Shown: one piece after another, positions 1 to 9,563 of the stretch
Numbering within the stretch: the stretch's first letter is position 1
Layout: every line of letters starts with the position of its first letter
NCBI RefSeq assembly: GCF_003614885.1
Contig: NZ_QZMS01000007.1
Span: 124,001 to 188,000, forward strand
Origin: Photobacterium salinisoli
GTDB taxonomy: Bacteria; Pseudomonadota; Gammaproteobacteria; Enterobacterales; Vibrionaceae
Length of the DNA: 64,000 nucleotides
Reading direction: 5' to 3'
Made by a program: the position numbers and the translations under genes
The notes under the pieces: generated by a model
Database searches by the model: none
The model's input: only the letters and a program-made list of their open reading frames with translations
What the model was told of the DNA's origin: nothing

Positions 1-1197
1 AAAGAAACCTCAAGTCTGGTTAAGCTGGCCCATACTTCATCCCAAGAAGTTCATAATGCACTCGATGGGGACAGTGAAAGCGGCTGGTACCGTGTTCTGC
101 GACGCCCGCTATGGATTTGGCAAGGCGTTGATCCTATTGAAATGGAGAGTGTTTTTGCCAAGATTGCCAGTGCCGATGCACAACGTACCAATGATGATCT
201 GCTGGATACAGTGATCGGTTACAAGCCTGGCAACTGGGTTTACGAATGGTCACAGCTGGGCAGTAAATACCAGCGATTAAGCCGTGAGTGCCTGGATAAG
301 GGCGACAGCGAACAGGCAGCTAAACTGTTGCTCAAAGCCAGCACCCATTATGGGATTGCTGCCTATCCCCACCTGAAGGGAGATGAACTGGCCGCCCAGG
401 CAGAGCTTCAGGCGAGCCTGACCTATAAAGATGCCACCGAACTGATGCCGCATCAGGTAAAAACCATTGATGTCGCCTACCAGGGCAAAAAGTTTCAGGC
501 TTTTATTCACTTGCCTTGTACCGATAAGTTGTTACCGACAGTGATTGTCAGTGGTGGTCTGGATACATTGCAAACTGAGCTGTGGCCCTTGTATCAGGAT
601 TACCTCGGCCCTGCCGGTTTTGCGATGATCACACTGGACATGCCATCAGTTGGCCACAGTGCGGCCTGGCCATTGACCGAAGACACCAGCCGCCTTCACC
701 AGGCATTGCTGCAACAGGTGCGTGATGTGCCCTGGGTGGACCATAACAGGGTCGCTATGCTGGGGATACGCTTTGGCGGCAATGCTGCTATCCGGCTGGG
801 TTTCCTGGAACCTACACGACTGAAAACCAGTATCAGCATTGGTGGCATTATTCATGGACTACTGAGCCAGCCTAAATTGTTGAACAGTATGCCCAGAATG
901 TATCTGGACATGTTTGCTTCCCGGATGGGAAAAAATTGGGTTTCTAAAGCAAGCCTGGTGTCTCATATGAGTGCCTGGTCGCTCAAGCAGCAGGGGTTGC
1001 TCGCCCGTCGTAAAGTCGATATCCCTATGCTTGGGGTCAGTTTAAAAGACGATCCTGTGTGCCCTGAGACGGATAACCAGCTGATTGCTTTATCAAGCCG
1101 GGGCGGGAAAGCGGTGACTGTGCCTGCCGCGCCTTTGCATGATGGTTATCACAGAGTGATGAGCACGGTAGTCGACTGGTTGAAGGACACGCTGTAA
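1..1197 (+). CDS. frsA: FrsA, fermentation/respiration switch protein (5' end outside window)
   Basis: The frame is open from base 1 and the first codons (KETSSLVKLAH, then a GWYRVLRRPLWIWQGVDP stretch) already match the N-terminal part of FrsA, so the first in-window ATG at 142 is internal and only about 17 residues are missing. FrsA is a cytoplasmic alpha/beta-hydrolase-fold protein that binds unphosphorylated EIIA-Glc and shifts carbon flow between respiration and fermentation. The nucleophile-elbow position reads GIRFGG instead of GxSxG, as is normal for this family, so it is not a classical serine hydrolase. Its partner crr lies at 17.2 kb. frsA followed by crl and proBA is the usual Vibrionaceae order. 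Confidence 0.93.
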   Translation, partial: KETSSLVKLAHTSSQEVHNALDGDSESGWYRVLRRPLWIWQGVDPIEMESVFAKIASADAQRTNDDLLDTVIGYKPGNWVYEWSQLGSKYQRLSRECLDKGDSEQAAKLLLKASTHYGIAAYPHLKGDELAAQAELQASLTYKDATELMPHQVKTIDVAYQGKKFQAFIHLPCTDKLLPTVIVSGGLDTLQTELWPLYQDYLGPAGFAMITLDMPSVGHSAAWPLTEDTSRLHQALLQQVRDVPWVDHNRVAMLGIRFGGNAAIRLGFLEPTRLKTSISIGGIIHGLLSQPKLLNSMPRMYLDMFASRMGKNWVSKASLVSHMSAWSLKQQGLLARRKVDIPMLGVSLKDDPVCPETDNQLIALSSRGGKAVTVPAAPLHDGYHRVMSTVVDWLKDTL

Positions 1198-1333
1198 AGC
1201 GGCTTGTTCTGGTCCGAGGATGTAAATAATATGTTGCCATTTCATTGGCCTTGTGCGTTAAATAGTCATTCCAACAAGGGATATTTTCAGAAAGTTGCGC
1301 TTTTTTTGAACTCCGACTAAGGATGGACATGCT

Positions 1334-1738
1334 ATGCCAACACAAGTCATTTTTCCTCCTCATGGCCGCCTGATGACCAAGCTGACCGCGCTTGGTCCGT
1401 ATCTCCGCCAGCAGCACTCATCCGAAGGGCACTTTTTCTTCGATTGTCTTGCCAGTTGCATTAATGCCAAAAAAGCACCGGAAGAGCGTGAGTTCTGGGG
1501 CTGGTGGCTGGAAATGGTTGAAACAGAGGCCGGCTATCAGTACCGTTATTATTTCGGGCGCTATGACATCAATGGCGACTGGCTGGAAGACAAAGTGCCG
1601 GCCAAGCACCTGGAGCCGGTCCAGCAGACTCTGGATGATTTTTACCAGAAACTGATTACCCTGCTTGAACAGGAATACTCGCTCTCGCTGAGCCCGGCAT
1701 CGGATCTGTCGTCACCGACTTTATCCGTTTCGGCCTGA
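1334..1738 (+). CDS. crl: Crl, sigma-S activating factor
   Basis: The 134-residue protein matches Crl in length and in its core: FTALGPY-like start (LTALGPYLRQ), FFFDCLASCINAK, then REFWGWWLEM. Crl is a small cytoplasmic protein that binds RpoS and promotes its assembly with core RNA polymerase, favouring stationary-phase transcription. The start at 1334 has an AAGGA-type ribosome site about 10 bases upstream. The gene stands alone between frsA and proB, has its own terminator directly downstream, and follows a 136-bp spacer that probably holds its promoter. Confidence 0.93.
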   Translation: MPTQVIFPPHGRLMTKLTALGPYLRQQHSSEGHFFFDCLASCINAKKAPEEREFWGWWLEMVETEAGYQYRYYFGRYDINGDWLEDKVPAKHLEPVQQTLDDFYQKLITLLEQEYSLSLSPASDLSSPTLSVSA

Positions 1739-1767
1739 TTTCAGTACTAAACCCTGAAAAAGCAGAA

Positions 1768-1795
1768 AATGCGCCGTTACCGGCGCATTTTTCTT
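1768..1795 (+). terminator. Rho-independent terminator after crl
   Basis: A 10-bp perfect stem (AAATGCGCCG / CGGCGCATTT) with a 4-base loop is followed by a T-rich run, 30 bases after the crl stop codon. It separates crl from proB. Confidence 0.85.
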
Positions 1796-1856
1796 GTGCT
1801 TTACGGTCGGGGTTGATAAAACAAATGCCATTCATCCGCATCCTTTTTGAATCCTC

Positions 1857-3017
1857 ATGGCAGATAATCACGAAAAACATCTCAGTGAGCAAAGTGCTCA
1901 CCATACAGAGCAAACTGCAATACAGACCATAGTAGTGAAACTGGGTACCAGTGTGCTGACTGGCGGCACACTCAAGCTGGACCGGGCCCATATGGTTGAA
2001 CTGGTTCGTCAATGTGCACATTTGCGCCAGCAGGGTCACCAGGTGATTATTGTGACTTCCGGTGCGATTGCCGCAGGTCGCGAGCATCTGGGTTACCCTG
2101 AACTGCCGAAAACCATGGCCAGTAAGCAGCTGCTGGCTGCCGTGGGCCAGAGCCGCCTGATTCAGGAATGGGAGCAGCTCTTTAGTATTTATGGCCTGCA
2201 TGTGGGCCAGATGCTGTTAACCCGCGCAGATCTGAATGACAGGGAGCGTTATCTGAATGCCCGGGATATGCTGCTGGCCTTACTGGAGCACGGGATTATT
2301 CCTGTCGTGAATGAGAATGATGCCGTGGCAACCACTGAAATTAAAGTCGGTGATAACGACAACCTCTCCGCGCTGGTTGGCATTCTGGCCGGTGCGGACA
2401 AGCTGTTGCTGCTGACCGATCAGCCCGGGCTGTTTACTGCCGATCCGCGCAGCAATCCGGATGCGGAATTGATACGTGAAGTACATACCATAGATGAAAC
2501 TCTGCGTAAGCTGGCCGGTGGCAGTGTCGGTGGTTTAGGCACAGGCGGTATGGCGACAAAACTGCAGGCGGCAGATGTGGCTCGCCGGGCAGGGATTGAA
2601 GTGATTATTGCCGCTGGCAGCAGACCGGAAGTGATTGCCGGCATAGTGAAGGGCGAGCAATTGGGCACGCATTTCCTGCCACTGGAATCGCCACTGGAAA
2701 GCCGTAAGCGCTGGATTCTGGCCGGTCCTCCTCCTGCCGGGGATATTATTGTCGACGCCGGGGCCGCCATGGCCGTGACACAGCGCGGCAGCAGCTTGCT
2801 GGCGAAAGGTATTACTGCGGTGAAAGGTGAGTTTGAGCGGGGCGAAGTCGCCCGCATTTACAGCACCGATGGCATTTTGCTGGCCCGGGGCATCAGCCGT
2901 TATTCCAGCCTGGATATTGCTAAAATCGCTGGTAAACACAGCCAGGATATCCACAAGGTACTGGGTTATGAATACGGGCCGGTTGCTGTGCACAGGGATG
3001 ATCTGGTACTGATATAA
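1857..3017 (+). CDS. proB: ProB, glutamate 5-kinase
   Basis: Catalyses ATP-dependent phosphorylation of L-glutamate to gamma-glutamyl phosphate, the first step of proline synthesis. At 386 residues it carries the amino-acid-kinase domain ([10 protein letters not shown] near residue 28, [39 protein letters not shown]) and a C-terminal PUA domain (from about residue 290). It starts with about 20 extra residues before the kinase fold compared with the E. coli protein, so a later start is possible, but the ATG at 1857 has no close in-frame rival. It is followed by proA after 85 bp in an evident proBA operon. Proline feedback inhibition is expected from the family. Confidence 0.96.
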   Translation: MADNHEKHLSEQSAHHTEQTAIQTIVVKLGTSVLTGGTLKLDRAHMVELVRQCAHLRQQGHQVIIVTSGAIAAGREHLGYPELPKTMASKQLLAAVGQSRLIQEWEQLFSIYGLHVGQMLLTRADLNDRERYLNARDMLLALLEHGIIPVVNENDAVATTEIKVGDNDNLSALVGILAGADKLLLLTDQPGLFTADPRSNPDAELIREVHTIDETLRKLAGGSVGGLGTGGMATKLQAADVARRAGIEVIIAAGSRPEVIAGIVKGEQLGTHFLPLESPLESRKRWILAGPPPAGDIIVDAGAAMAVTQRGSSLLAKGITAVKGEFERGEVARIYSTDGILLARGISRYSSLDIAKIAGKHSQDIHKVLGYEYGPVAVHRDDLVLI

Positions 3018-3031
3018 CCAGAAACAGATAA

Positions 3032-3064
3032 TCATCCCCGAGCCTTTGAGGTCATTGGGGATGA
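3032..3064. other. Hairpin in the proB-proA spacer
   Basis: Perfect 8-bp arms TCATCCCC / GGGGATGA around a 17-base loop lie between the proB stop and the proA ribosome site. There is no T-run, so it looks like an intercistronic stem that could affect stability or relative expression, not a terminator. Confidence 0.5.
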
Positions 3065-3102
3065 AGTGATTTGCTAGAGACAGACCGATAAAGGGGAACA
3101 GG

Positions 3103-4359
3103 GTGGAATTGCAAGCAATGGGACAGGCAGCCAGGCAGGCTGCTTTTACACTGGCAACGACAGCGACAGCGCAGAAAAATCAGGCGTTGGCGTTTATCGC
3201 CGATGAACTGGAAGCCCGTCAGGCAGAAATTCTGGCAGCCAATGAAAAAGATCTGGCTGCGGCGCGTGAAAGCGGCATGTCTGAGGCATTGCTGGATCGG
3301 CTAATGCTGAATGCATCGCGTCTCGCGGCTATCGCCGGCGATGTGCGCAATGTGATTGGTTTGCCGGATCCTGTTGGTGCTGAGCTGGACTCGCGCGTGC
3401 TGGAAAATGGCATGCGTCTGAGCCGTCGTCGTGTTCCGTTAGGTGTGGTAGGGGTGATTTATGAAGCCCGCCCGAACGTGACCATTGATATCGCCGCTCT
3501 GTGTCTGAAAACCGGTAATGCCAGCATTTTGCGCGGCGGACGGGAAACCTTCCACTCCAATATGGCGCTGGTCAGTGTCATTCAGCAGGCCTTGGAAAAA
3601 GCCGGCTTGCCCGGTGCATCGGTGCAGTATATTGCCAAACCGGACAGAGAGCTGGTCTCTGAGCTGCTGACCATGGATCAGTATGTTGATATGATCATTC
3701 CCCGTGGTGGTGCCGGCCTGCACAAAATGTGTAAAGAAAAAAGCACCATTCCTGTGATTATCGGTGGCTTTGGCATCAGTCATGCCTTTGTCGATCAGTC
3801 TGCCGATTTGGCGCGCGCGCTGGATGTGGTGGAAAACGCCAAAGTGCAGCGTCCGTCCGCCTGTAATGCGCTGGATACCCTGCTGGTCCATGAGGCGGTG
3901 GCAGCCGATTTTCTGCCTGCATTCGCAGAACGCATGAATCAGAACAAAGTGCTGCTGGTTGCTGAGGGGCAGGCGCTGAGTATACTGCAAGGTCAGGCCG
4001 ATCAATTGCGCGAAGCGCAAGAGGGAGATTTTGATACCGAGTGGCTGAGTTATACCCTGGGAGTGAAACTGGTACCTGATGTAGAAGCGGCTATCCGCCA
4101 TATGCAGGATCACAATGCCAGCCATTCCGATGCGATTCTGACCAATGATTTGATGTCGGCCGAGCGTTTCATCAATGCAGCAGGTTCTGCCGCTGTGTAT
4201 GTCAACGCTTCAACCCGGTTTACCGATGGTGCACAGTTCGGACTGGGCGCTGAAGTCGCGGTTTCGACCCAGAAACTGCATGCCCGCGGCCCGATGGGGT
4301 TGGAAGAACTGACTAGCTATAAGTGGGTCGGACAAGCGGATTACCTGTGCCGCAGCTGA
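3103..4359 (+). CDS. proA: ProA, gamma-glutamyl phosphate reductase
   Basis: Reduces gamma-glutamyl phosphate with NADPH to glutamate-5-semialdehyde, the second proline step. The 418-residue aldehyde-dehydrogenase-fold protein aligns along its whole length with E. coli Pro[21 protein letters not shown], the [10 protein letters not shown] segment, the catalytic cysteine in [15 protein letters not shown] and the C-terminal [20 protein letters not shown] block. It uses a GTG start preceded by AAGGGGAA, which gives the expected MELQAMG N-terminus. It is co-transcribed with proB and ends just before a terminator. Confidence 0.96.
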   Translation: MELQAMGQAARQAAFTLATTATAQKNQALAFIADELEARQAEILAANEKDLAAARESGMSEALLDRLMLNASRLAAIAGDVRNVIGLPDPVGAELDSRVLENGMRLSRRRVPLGVVGVIYEARPNVTIDIAALCLKTGNASILRGGRETFHSNMALVSVIQQALEKAGLPGASVQYIAKPDRELVSELLTMDQYVDMIIPRGGAGLHKMCKEKSTIPVIIGGFGISHAFVDQSADLARALDVVENAKVQRPSACNALDTLLVHEAVAADFLPAFAERMNQNKVLLVAEGQALSILQGQADQLREAQEGDFDTEWLSYTLGVKLVPDVEAAIRHMQDHNASHSDAILTNDLMSAERFINAAGSAAVYVNASTRFTDGAQFGLGAEVAVSTQKLHARGPMGLEELTSYKWVGQADYLCRS

Positions 4360-4385
4360 CGCAAAAACAGTACTGAATGCGCAAC

Positions 4386-4416
4386 ATAACCGGTTCAGAG
4401 CAACCGGTTATTTTTT
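4386..4416 (+). terminator. Terminator of proBA
   Basis: Ten-bp stem ATAACCGGTT / AACCGGTTAT, 6-base loop, then TTTTTT. The right arm overlaps the stop codon of the convergent DUF2897 gene, so the two transcription units end against each other. Confidence 0.85.
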
Positions 4417-4623
4417 ATCTGCCGCATCGTCCTGATCTGCTGCATCGTCCTGGGGGTGTTTATGCTTCAGGTTCTCGACTTCCTGTTGTTTTCGTAATAG
4501 TTCCTGAGTTTTGTCGTGACGGCCAAATTTCATATTGGCTGTGTATTTAATAGCGGCAATATTGCTGACCACCACGCTCACAATGATGATAGAGATAACC
4601 CAGGGATTGAGCAGCCATTCCAT
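4408..4623 (-). CDS. DUF2897 family small membrane protein
   Basis: Seventy-one residues: an N-terminal membrane segment (about residues 7-26, WVISIIIVSVVVSNIAAIKY) followed by a charged tail rich in Lys, Gln, Asp and Ala. The length and the pattern of a helix with a KFGRHDK-like juxtamembrane stretch fit the DUF2897 family found beside dapE-linked genes in Vibrionaceae. The ATG at 4623 was chosen because it lies one base after the stop of the M15 peptidase gene (TGAGATG), a translational-coupling arrangement; the frame continues upstream only inside that gene. Function is unknown. Confidence 0.8.
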   Translation of the reverse strand: MEWLLNPWVISIIIVSVVVSNIAAIKYTANMKFGRHDKTQELLRKQQEVENLKHKHPQDDAADQDDAADKK

Positions 4624-4624
4624 C

Positions 4625-5314
4625 TCAGACCTCGCAGATGTTGTTGATGTACTTACTGTAAAGCGTATCAAGGTTTGCCAGAATATGCGATTTTCCTGCA
4701 ACAGGTTGACTGCCTATCACAGTGGCAAGCTGGCTTGGCGTTAGCTGCTCCCGAAGCGACTGACTGAGCGGAAAATAGCTGATATGCCAGGGCTCGACAG
4801 CGACCCCACCTAAATCAACGGCATAAGGCCGGTAGAAACCAAAACGGCCCATATTGTCCGTCAGCCAGGTGTTGAATGCGGCCTGGTGGCCGCCTTCTTC
4901 ATACTCCCAGGGTTCTAACTGTAACTGTGAGCCTTCCGGCAGGCAGTTACGGGCATAGACATCCAGATCCGTCCCCCAATGATGGCGGCTGGCACCGGGC
5001 AGGGCTGACCAGCGTAAAATCGCCCGGATCTTATCCAGTTCATTCAGACAGCTTGTATCCAGCGGCTGGCTGCAGCTGTCCAGTATCGGACGTACGCCAT
5101 TGAACTTGTTATTCCAGATCAGCATCTGGCGCTCAAAGGAGCGGAAGGCGCTGGCGATTGTCAGCTCGAACCCTGCGTCAGCGGCCGCCTGTTGTAAGGC
5201 GGCCAGCGCATCGTGAACGCCCTGATGGATCAGGCGCTGCTGATACTCACAGAGATGGCTTTCGTCCAGCCCTGTGAGTTGCTCCAGCGTCAATGTGCTT
5301 TGACTGAGTGTCAT
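4625..5314 (-). CDS. M15-family D-alanyl-D-alanine carboxypeptidase
   Basis: A 229-residue VanY/LAS-type zinc peptidase. Visible ligands and catalytic residues are in the [12 protein letters not shown] motif (HxxGxxxD) and in VEPWHISYF (Glu plus the third His). Such enzymes cleave the terminal D-Ala-D-Ala of peptidoglycan stem peptides or related peptides. The start at 5314 overlaps the dapE stop codon by four bases (ATGA) and gives an N-terminus beginning MTLSQSTLT. No signal peptide is evident, which is odd for a wall enzyme; a cytoplasmic role in muropeptide processing is possible. Confidence 0.88.
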   Translation of the reverse strand: MTLSQSTLTLEQLTGLDESHLCEYQQRLIHQGVHDALAALQQAAADAGFELTIASAFRSFERQMLIWNNKFNGVRPILDSCSQPLDTSCLNELDKIRAILRWSALPGASRHHWGTDLDVYARNCLPEGSQLQLEPWEYEEGGHQAAFNTWLTDNMGRFGFYRPYAVDLGGVAVEPWHISYFPLSQSLREQLTPSQLATVIGSQPVAGKSHILANLDTLYSKYINNICEV

Positions 5315-6444
5315 GCCAGGGCTTTTTCCATCACTTTCTGGTACATATCGGTGAGCTTTTCCAGATCGGCCATTTTTACACATTCGTTGACTTTGTGAAT
5401 GGTGGCATTAACCGGTCCCAGTTCGACGACTTGTGCCCCGGTGCGGGCAATGAAACGGCCATCAGAGGTTCCGCCTGTCGTCAGCAGTTCAGGACGCTTA
5501 TGGTTAACTTCCTCAATGGCGCTGACCACAGCTTCCAGTAAGGTACCTTCGTCGGTCAGGAATGGGTGGCCGCTGAACGTCCAGATAAGATCATAGTCAA
5601 GTCCGTGGGCATCCAGTACCGAATGGACTTTGCGCTTGATGTCTTCAACCGTCAGCTCAGTGCTGAAACGGAAATTGAACTGGACATGAAATTCGCCTGG
5701 GATCACATTGGATGCCCCTGTGCCAGCTGCGACATTGGCAATCTGAAAACTGGTCGGCGGGAAGTAGTCGTTGCCGTTATCCCAGACAGTGGCAGAGAGT
5801 TCGGCCAAGGCCGGCATGGCTTTGTGAACCGGATTATCGGCCAGGTGAGGGTAGGCCACGTGGCCCTGGACGCCTTTAACGATCAGATCGCCGGTGATAG
5901 AGCCACGGCGACCGTTTTTCACTACATCGCCGACTTCATGAGTGCTGGACGGTTCGCCGACAATACACATGTCGATTTTTTCCTGTCGCGCTTCAAGCGT
6001 ATCCACAACCCGCGTCGTACCATTAATGAAAGGGCCTTCTTCATCTGAAGTGATCAGCAGGGCGATAGAGCCTTTGTGGTCCGGATTCTCAGCCACAAAA
6101 CGTTCAATGGCAACTATCATGCAGGCCAGTGAACCTTTCATATCGGCGGCGCCACGGCCGTGCAGATAACCGTCAATAACAGTGGGTTCAAACGGCGGCG
6201 TGTGCCATTGCGCTTCTGGTCCTGCGGGCACGACATCAGTGTGACCGGCGAACACAAATAAAGGTGCTTCTGTGCCACGGCGAGCCCAAAAATTGGTGGT
6301 ATCTTCAAATACCATGGTCTCAATCTTGAAGCCCAGTTTTTCCAGTCGGGCAATCATGACATCCTGACACCCGGCATCTGCTGGGGTGACTGATTGTCGG
6401 CTGATAAGGTCTTTGGCCAGGGCGATGACTGGGCTGTCTGACAT
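5311..6444 (-). CDS. dapE: DapE, succinyl-diaminopimelate desuccinylase
   Basis: Hydrolyses N-succinyl-LL-diaminopimelate to LL-DAP and succinate in the lysine/peptidoglycan precursor pathway. At 377 residues it shows the M20 metallopeptidase landmarks in order: [11 protein letters not shown] (zinc His plus Asp), [17 protein letters not shown] (catalytic Glu) and the C-terminal [10 protein letters not shown] and late His in NATIHKVNE. It lies between yffB and the M15 peptidase gene on the minus strand, and the yffB-dapE pairing is the same as in E. coli. The four genes probably form one operon. Confidence 0.96.
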   Translation of the reverse strand: MSDSPVIALAKDLISRQSVTPADAGCQDVMIARLEKLGFKIETMVFEDTTNFWARRGTEAPLFVFAGHTDVVPAGPEAQWHTPPFEPTVIDGYLHGRGAADMKGSLACMIVAIERFVAENPDHKGSIALLITSDEEGPFINGTTRVVDTLEARQEKIDMCIVGEPSSTHEVGDVVKNGRRGSITGDLIVKGVQGHVAYPHLADNPVHKAMPALAELSATVWDNGNDYFPPTSFQIANVAAGTGASNVIPGEFHVQFNFRFSTELTVEDIKRKVHSVLDAHGLDYDLIWTFSGHPFLTDEGTLLEAVVSAIEEVNHKRPELLTTGGTSDGRFIARTGAQVVELGPVNATIHKVNECVKMADLEKLTDMYQKVMEKALA

Positions 6445-6489
6445 CCGTGTTTCCTTCTTAATATGACGTAGTGAAAGTGATTTTGAACG

Positions 6490-6837
6490 TTAAGCGAAAA
6501 TAGCCTGATACTGATCCGGTTTGAAACCCAGATGGTAACTTTGGTTGTGAACCAGTAACGGACGTTTGATCATGGCCGGTTGTTCCAGCATTAATGTGAG
6601 TGCGCTGTCGCGGTTGAGGGTATTTTTCTGCTCATCACTTAGCTGGCGGAAAGTGGTACCGCGTTTGTTCAGCAAGGCTTCCCAGCCCAGTTCGGCTTCA
6701 AATGATTCAAGGAGGCCGCGATCCAGACCGTCAACACGGTAATCATGAAAACGGTACTCGATGCCTTGCTCATCGAGCCACTTTTTCATTTTTTTGATGG
6801 TATCGCAGTTTTTGATCCCGTAGGCGATGGTGCTCAT
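6490..6837 (-). CDS. yffB: YffB, ArsC/Spx-family reductase-like protein
   Basis: A 115-residue thioredoxin-fold protein starting MSTIAYGIKNCDTIKKMKKWL: a single cysteine in the NCDTIKK motif, as in YffB, and a later KRPLL segment typical of ArsC-like proteins. The family is annotated as putative glutathione-dependent thiol or arsenate reductase; no substrate is established. It is first in the minus-strand group before dapE (45-bp gap). Confidence 0.9.
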   Translation of the reverse strand: MSTIAYGIKNCDTIKKMKKWLDEQGIEYRFHDYRVDGLDRGLLESFEAELGWEALLNKRGTTFRQLSDEQKNTLNRDSALTLMLEQPAMIKRPLLVHNQSYHLGFKPDQYQAIFA

Positions 6838-6945
6838 AATCTAACCTGTTTTTCTGTCTGGCAGGAATAATAAAACAAGCCCCTTTTATAACGGGAATGC
6901 GCAGGGTTCGCAATGGCAAACCCTAATTGAAGTCCGGGATGAGGG

Positions 6946-7581
6946 TTATCTGTCCTGCGTTTGCAGGTAGATGACGGTGGCTGCGGTGCGGGAGCCGACG
7001 TCCAGCTTTTTCAGCAGGCTTTTGATATGCACTTTCACTGTCGCTTCTGAAATGAAGAGCTGGACAGCGATATCTTTGTTGCGTTTACCCTGGGCGACCA
7101 GATGGAGGATTTCTTTCTCTCTGCCGGTCAATGTATTGAGCGGATCGCCGGTGTTGGCGCTGTCTGCCAGATACTGACTGATTTGATGACTGAACACCTG
7201 CTGGCCGGCAACGGCCTGATGCAGTAATACCAGCAATTGCTCGGGTTCGGTATCTTTCAGCAGGTAGCCGTCCGCACCGGCTTTGATCAGAGCGCGAATG
7301 TCACTGGGGTTATCGGACACGGTCAGGATGACGACTATCGCCTGGCTGTCCTGTTCACGCAGAGCACGCAGGGTATCTAACCCGGATAAGCCTTTCATAT
7401 TCAGATCCAGTAAAATCAGATCGGGTTCGTGCTCGCTGGCTAAATCCAGTGCCTGATAACCGTTACTGGCTTCACCGGCCAGCTCAAAACCGGCTTCCAG
7501 TTCCAGTAACTGGCCAAGCCCGCGGCGCATCAATGGGTGGTCATCAACAATTAAAACCCGGTATACCGGCGTGTTACTCAT
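6946..7581 (-). CDS. narP: NarP-type nitrate/nitrite response regulator
   Basis: A 211-residue two-domain regulator: receiver domain with VLIVDDH near the N-terminus and the phospho-acceptor Asp59 in LILLDLN, then a LuxR/NarL-type helix-turn-helix (LTGREKEILHLVAQGKRNKD, SEATVKVHIKSLLKKL). With the narQ gene directly upstream and the nap operon divergent, it is best called NarP. The start at 7581 gives MSNTPVYRVLIVDD; the frame runs further upstream only inside narQ. It overlaps the 3' end of narQ by 8 bases, implying coupled translation. Confidence 0.9.
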   Translation of the reverse strand: MSNTPVYRVLIVDDHPLMRRGLGQLLELEAGFELAGEASNGYQALDLASEHEPDLILLDLNMKGLSGLDTLRALREQDSQAIVVILTVSDNPSDIRALIKAGADGYLLKDTEPEQLLVLLHQAVAGQQVFSHQISQYLADSANTGDPLNTLTGREKEILHLVAQGKRNKDIAVQLFISEATVKVHIKSLLKKLDVGSRTAATVIYLQTQDR

Positions 7582-9391
7582 GGTTATTTCCTGTGTTCTG
7601 TAGCGCAAATTTCAGTTGAACAAGGCAGCCTTTACCCGGTGCGCTGGTAATAGTCAATTGGCCGCCGAGGCTCTCGGCGCGTTCATTCATGATAGACAGG
7701 CCATAGTGTGAAGCCTTGCTGTGTTCCGGATTAAACCCCTGACCATCGTCGGTAATTTCAACCAGTACATGGTTTCCCTGCTGAATACAGTCAACGGTTA
7801 TCGTCTTGGCTCTGGCATGTTTAATGGCATTGATGACGGCTTCTCTGGTCAGGTGGAGCAGGTGAATATGCTGTGGTGCGGTCAATTGAATTGACGGCAA
7901 CTGATTATGAAGCAAGATAGTGGCATTGGTTTGATTACGCAGCACACTCAGCATGTCGTTCAGGGCATCACCCAGCTTGCCGGGTTTGACCGACAGACGA
8001 AAGGTATTGAGTAATTCGCGAAGCTGGCGATAGGCCTGCGACAGGCCATTATCAATATCATCAATCACACCGTTGGCGGATGCCGGTGATGTGGCTAGCT
8101 GACGCTTGAGCAGGGTGAGCTGAATTTTCAGATAAGACAGCGCCTGAGCCAGTGAGTCATGCAATTCCCTGGCTATGGTGGCCCTTTCTTCCATTAGCAG
8201 CAACTGCTCGTTCTGGACCTGATTCTGCTGAGCATAGAGTGCACGGCTCAGCAGGTGACCGACACTGATGATCAGTGCCGGGTCGGGACAGGGCAAGGTA
8301 TGTTGCCACCAAAGCGTGCCCTGGTGCTGGTTCTCCTGCTTAAGCGCATGATGATGCCAGGACTGATTCTCGGCAGGTTCGCCGGCCTGAAACTCCGTCC
8401 GTATGCCTTGGCCCTCTTCGACGACCAGCCTGATAGCCGCGAAGCCCTCCAGCTGAATCAGCCGGTCTAGTACCTGACTGAAGTGCTTGGCCTGAATGCG
8501 GTTCAGGGATAATAACTGTGCGCAGTCATACAGAGTTTTCAATGCATTGTTGGCTTCCTGCAGCCGGCGCGTTTTCTCTTCGACCGTGTGCTCCAGCGCC
8601 TGGTAACTTTGTCCCAGTTCTTCAGCCATCTGATTGAACGCTTTAGCCAGAGTGCCCAGTTCATTCTGGCTGTCTTCCTGTACCCGGACGGCAAAATTGC
8701 GAGACTGTACCTGCTGACTGGCGATGAGCAGGTTATGCAGCGGGGGCACAATAAACCGTCGGCTGTACTGAATCGCAAACAGCGCCAGCAGCAGAATCAG
8801 CCCCAGCCCCAGCCCGGCAATGATGGCCATCAATTGCAGTTTTCGCTTTGAAAAGTCTTGTAATTCATAGACGAAGTGATCGATTCGGTCGACAAATTCG
8901 GGCACCTGATGGATGAAAAAGTCAGGGTGCTGGCCGGTCAGCTCCGGGCTGATGCGGTGCCAGTCGTCCAGTATTGCCTGATAGCTTTGGGTCAGATCGT
9001 CTGGGGTGGTCAGCCCGAGCAGGGAAGTCATTGCTGGGGTCGCCAGCGTCTGGCTGAACTGGTCGATATCCTGTGTGCTCGCCGCTCCCTTCCCGGCCAG
9101 CTGAAATGCCAGCCGGTAGCTCTGCATGCGGAGCGAACCGGCCAGATTGACCACTTCAGCATCATAACGGCTGGCACTGACGGCAAACATAGTGGCGCCT
9201 GTGGTCAGCAGTGAAAGCAAGACAATGGCCAGCATGACGCTGGCCACCGTTCCCGTGACACTGCCAGCCAGCAGGCCAGACTTTGGCAGGGTGTTTGAGG
9301 GGGATAAATTCGGACGTTTGGGCACACGTTCTCCTGCTAAGCGTGGGAGGCTTTCCATTTCAATAAGACTGTTTTCGCTGATGCTGTGCAT
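7574..9391 (-). CDS. narQ: NarQ-type nitrate/nitrite sensor histidine kinase
   Basis: A 605-residue inner-membrane kinase. Order: a cytoplasmic N-terminal extension of about 40 residues (absent from E. coli NarQ), TM1 (about 42-70), the periplasmic P-box NLAGSLRMQSYRLAFQ that binds nitrate, TM2 (about 188-207), HAMP, a coiled-coil/GAF-like cysteine-containing stretch, the H-box ATIARELHDSLAQAL (HisKA_3 type), and an ATPase domain with NAIKHARAKT and DDGQGFN. It phosphorylates NarP. It is divergent from napF with 172 bp between the two starts. Confidence 0.92.
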   Translation of the reverse strand: MHSISENSLIEMESLPRLAGERVPKRPNLSPSNTLPKSGLLAGSVTGTVASVMLAIVLLSLLTTGATMFAVSASRYDAEVVNLAGSLRMQSYRLAFQLAGKGAASTQDIDQFSQTLATPAMTSLLGLTTPDDLTQSYQAILDDWHRISPELTGQHPDFFIHQVPEFVDRIDHFVYELQDFSKRKLQLMAIIAGLGLGLILLLALFAIQYSRRFIVPPLHNLLIASQQVQSRNFAVRVQEDSQNELGTLAKAFNQMAEELGQSYQALEHTVEEKTRRLQEANNALKTLYDCAQLLSLNRIQAKHFSQVLDRLIQLEGFAAIRLVVEEGQGIRTEFQAGEPAENQSWHHHALKQENQHQGTLWWQHTLPCPDPALIISVGHLLSRALYAQQNQVQNEQLLLMEERATIARELHDSLAQALSYLKIQLTLLKRQLATSPASANGVIDDIDNGLSQAYRQLRELLNTFRLSVKPGKLGDALNDMLSVLRNQTNATILLHNQLPSIQLTAPQHIHLLHLTREAVINAIKHARAKTITVDCIQQGNHVLVEITDDGQGFNPEHSKASHYGLSIMNERAESLGGQLTITSAPGKGCLVQLKFALQNTGNNHE

Positions 9392-9417
9392 TTTGTGAAG
9401 TTAAGCGTTGTACTTTC

Positions 9418-9431
9418 TTGATCTCAAACAA
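9418..9431 (+). promoter_or_regulatory. FNR-type site between narQ and napF
   Basis: TTGATCTCAAACAA differs from the FNR consensus TTGAT-N4-ATCAA at one position. Its centre lies 29 bp upstream of the NarP-like site. Anaerobic activation of napF by FNR is the known arrangement in enterics. Confidence 0.6.
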
Positions 9432-9445
9432 GGTTAGGCCCGAAT

Positions 9446-9461
9446 TACCTCCTTAGGGGTA
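9446..9461 (+). promoter_or_regulatory. NarP 7-2-7 operator upstream of napF
   Basis: TACCTCC-TT-AGGGGTA is an inverted pair of NarL/NarP heptamers (TACYYMT) with the 2-bp spacing that NarP requires; one base deviates. A further single heptamer-like TACCCAC follows at 9476. A -10-like TAAACT at 9486-9491 would place the operator near -44. Confidence 0.65.
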
Positions 9462-9563
9462 TGTTAAGCCCTGAATACCCACACCTAAACTATGTCTATA
9501 CTTTGACTGTTTATCTCTGAATATGTTGCCTTTTGCAGGCAGTGGAACCCATGTGTAATACCT

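Noticed and set aside
1037..1417. 126-residue minus-strand frame across the frsA-crl spacer
   Set aside because: It overlaps frsA and the crl start in antisense, with no family match or ribosome site.
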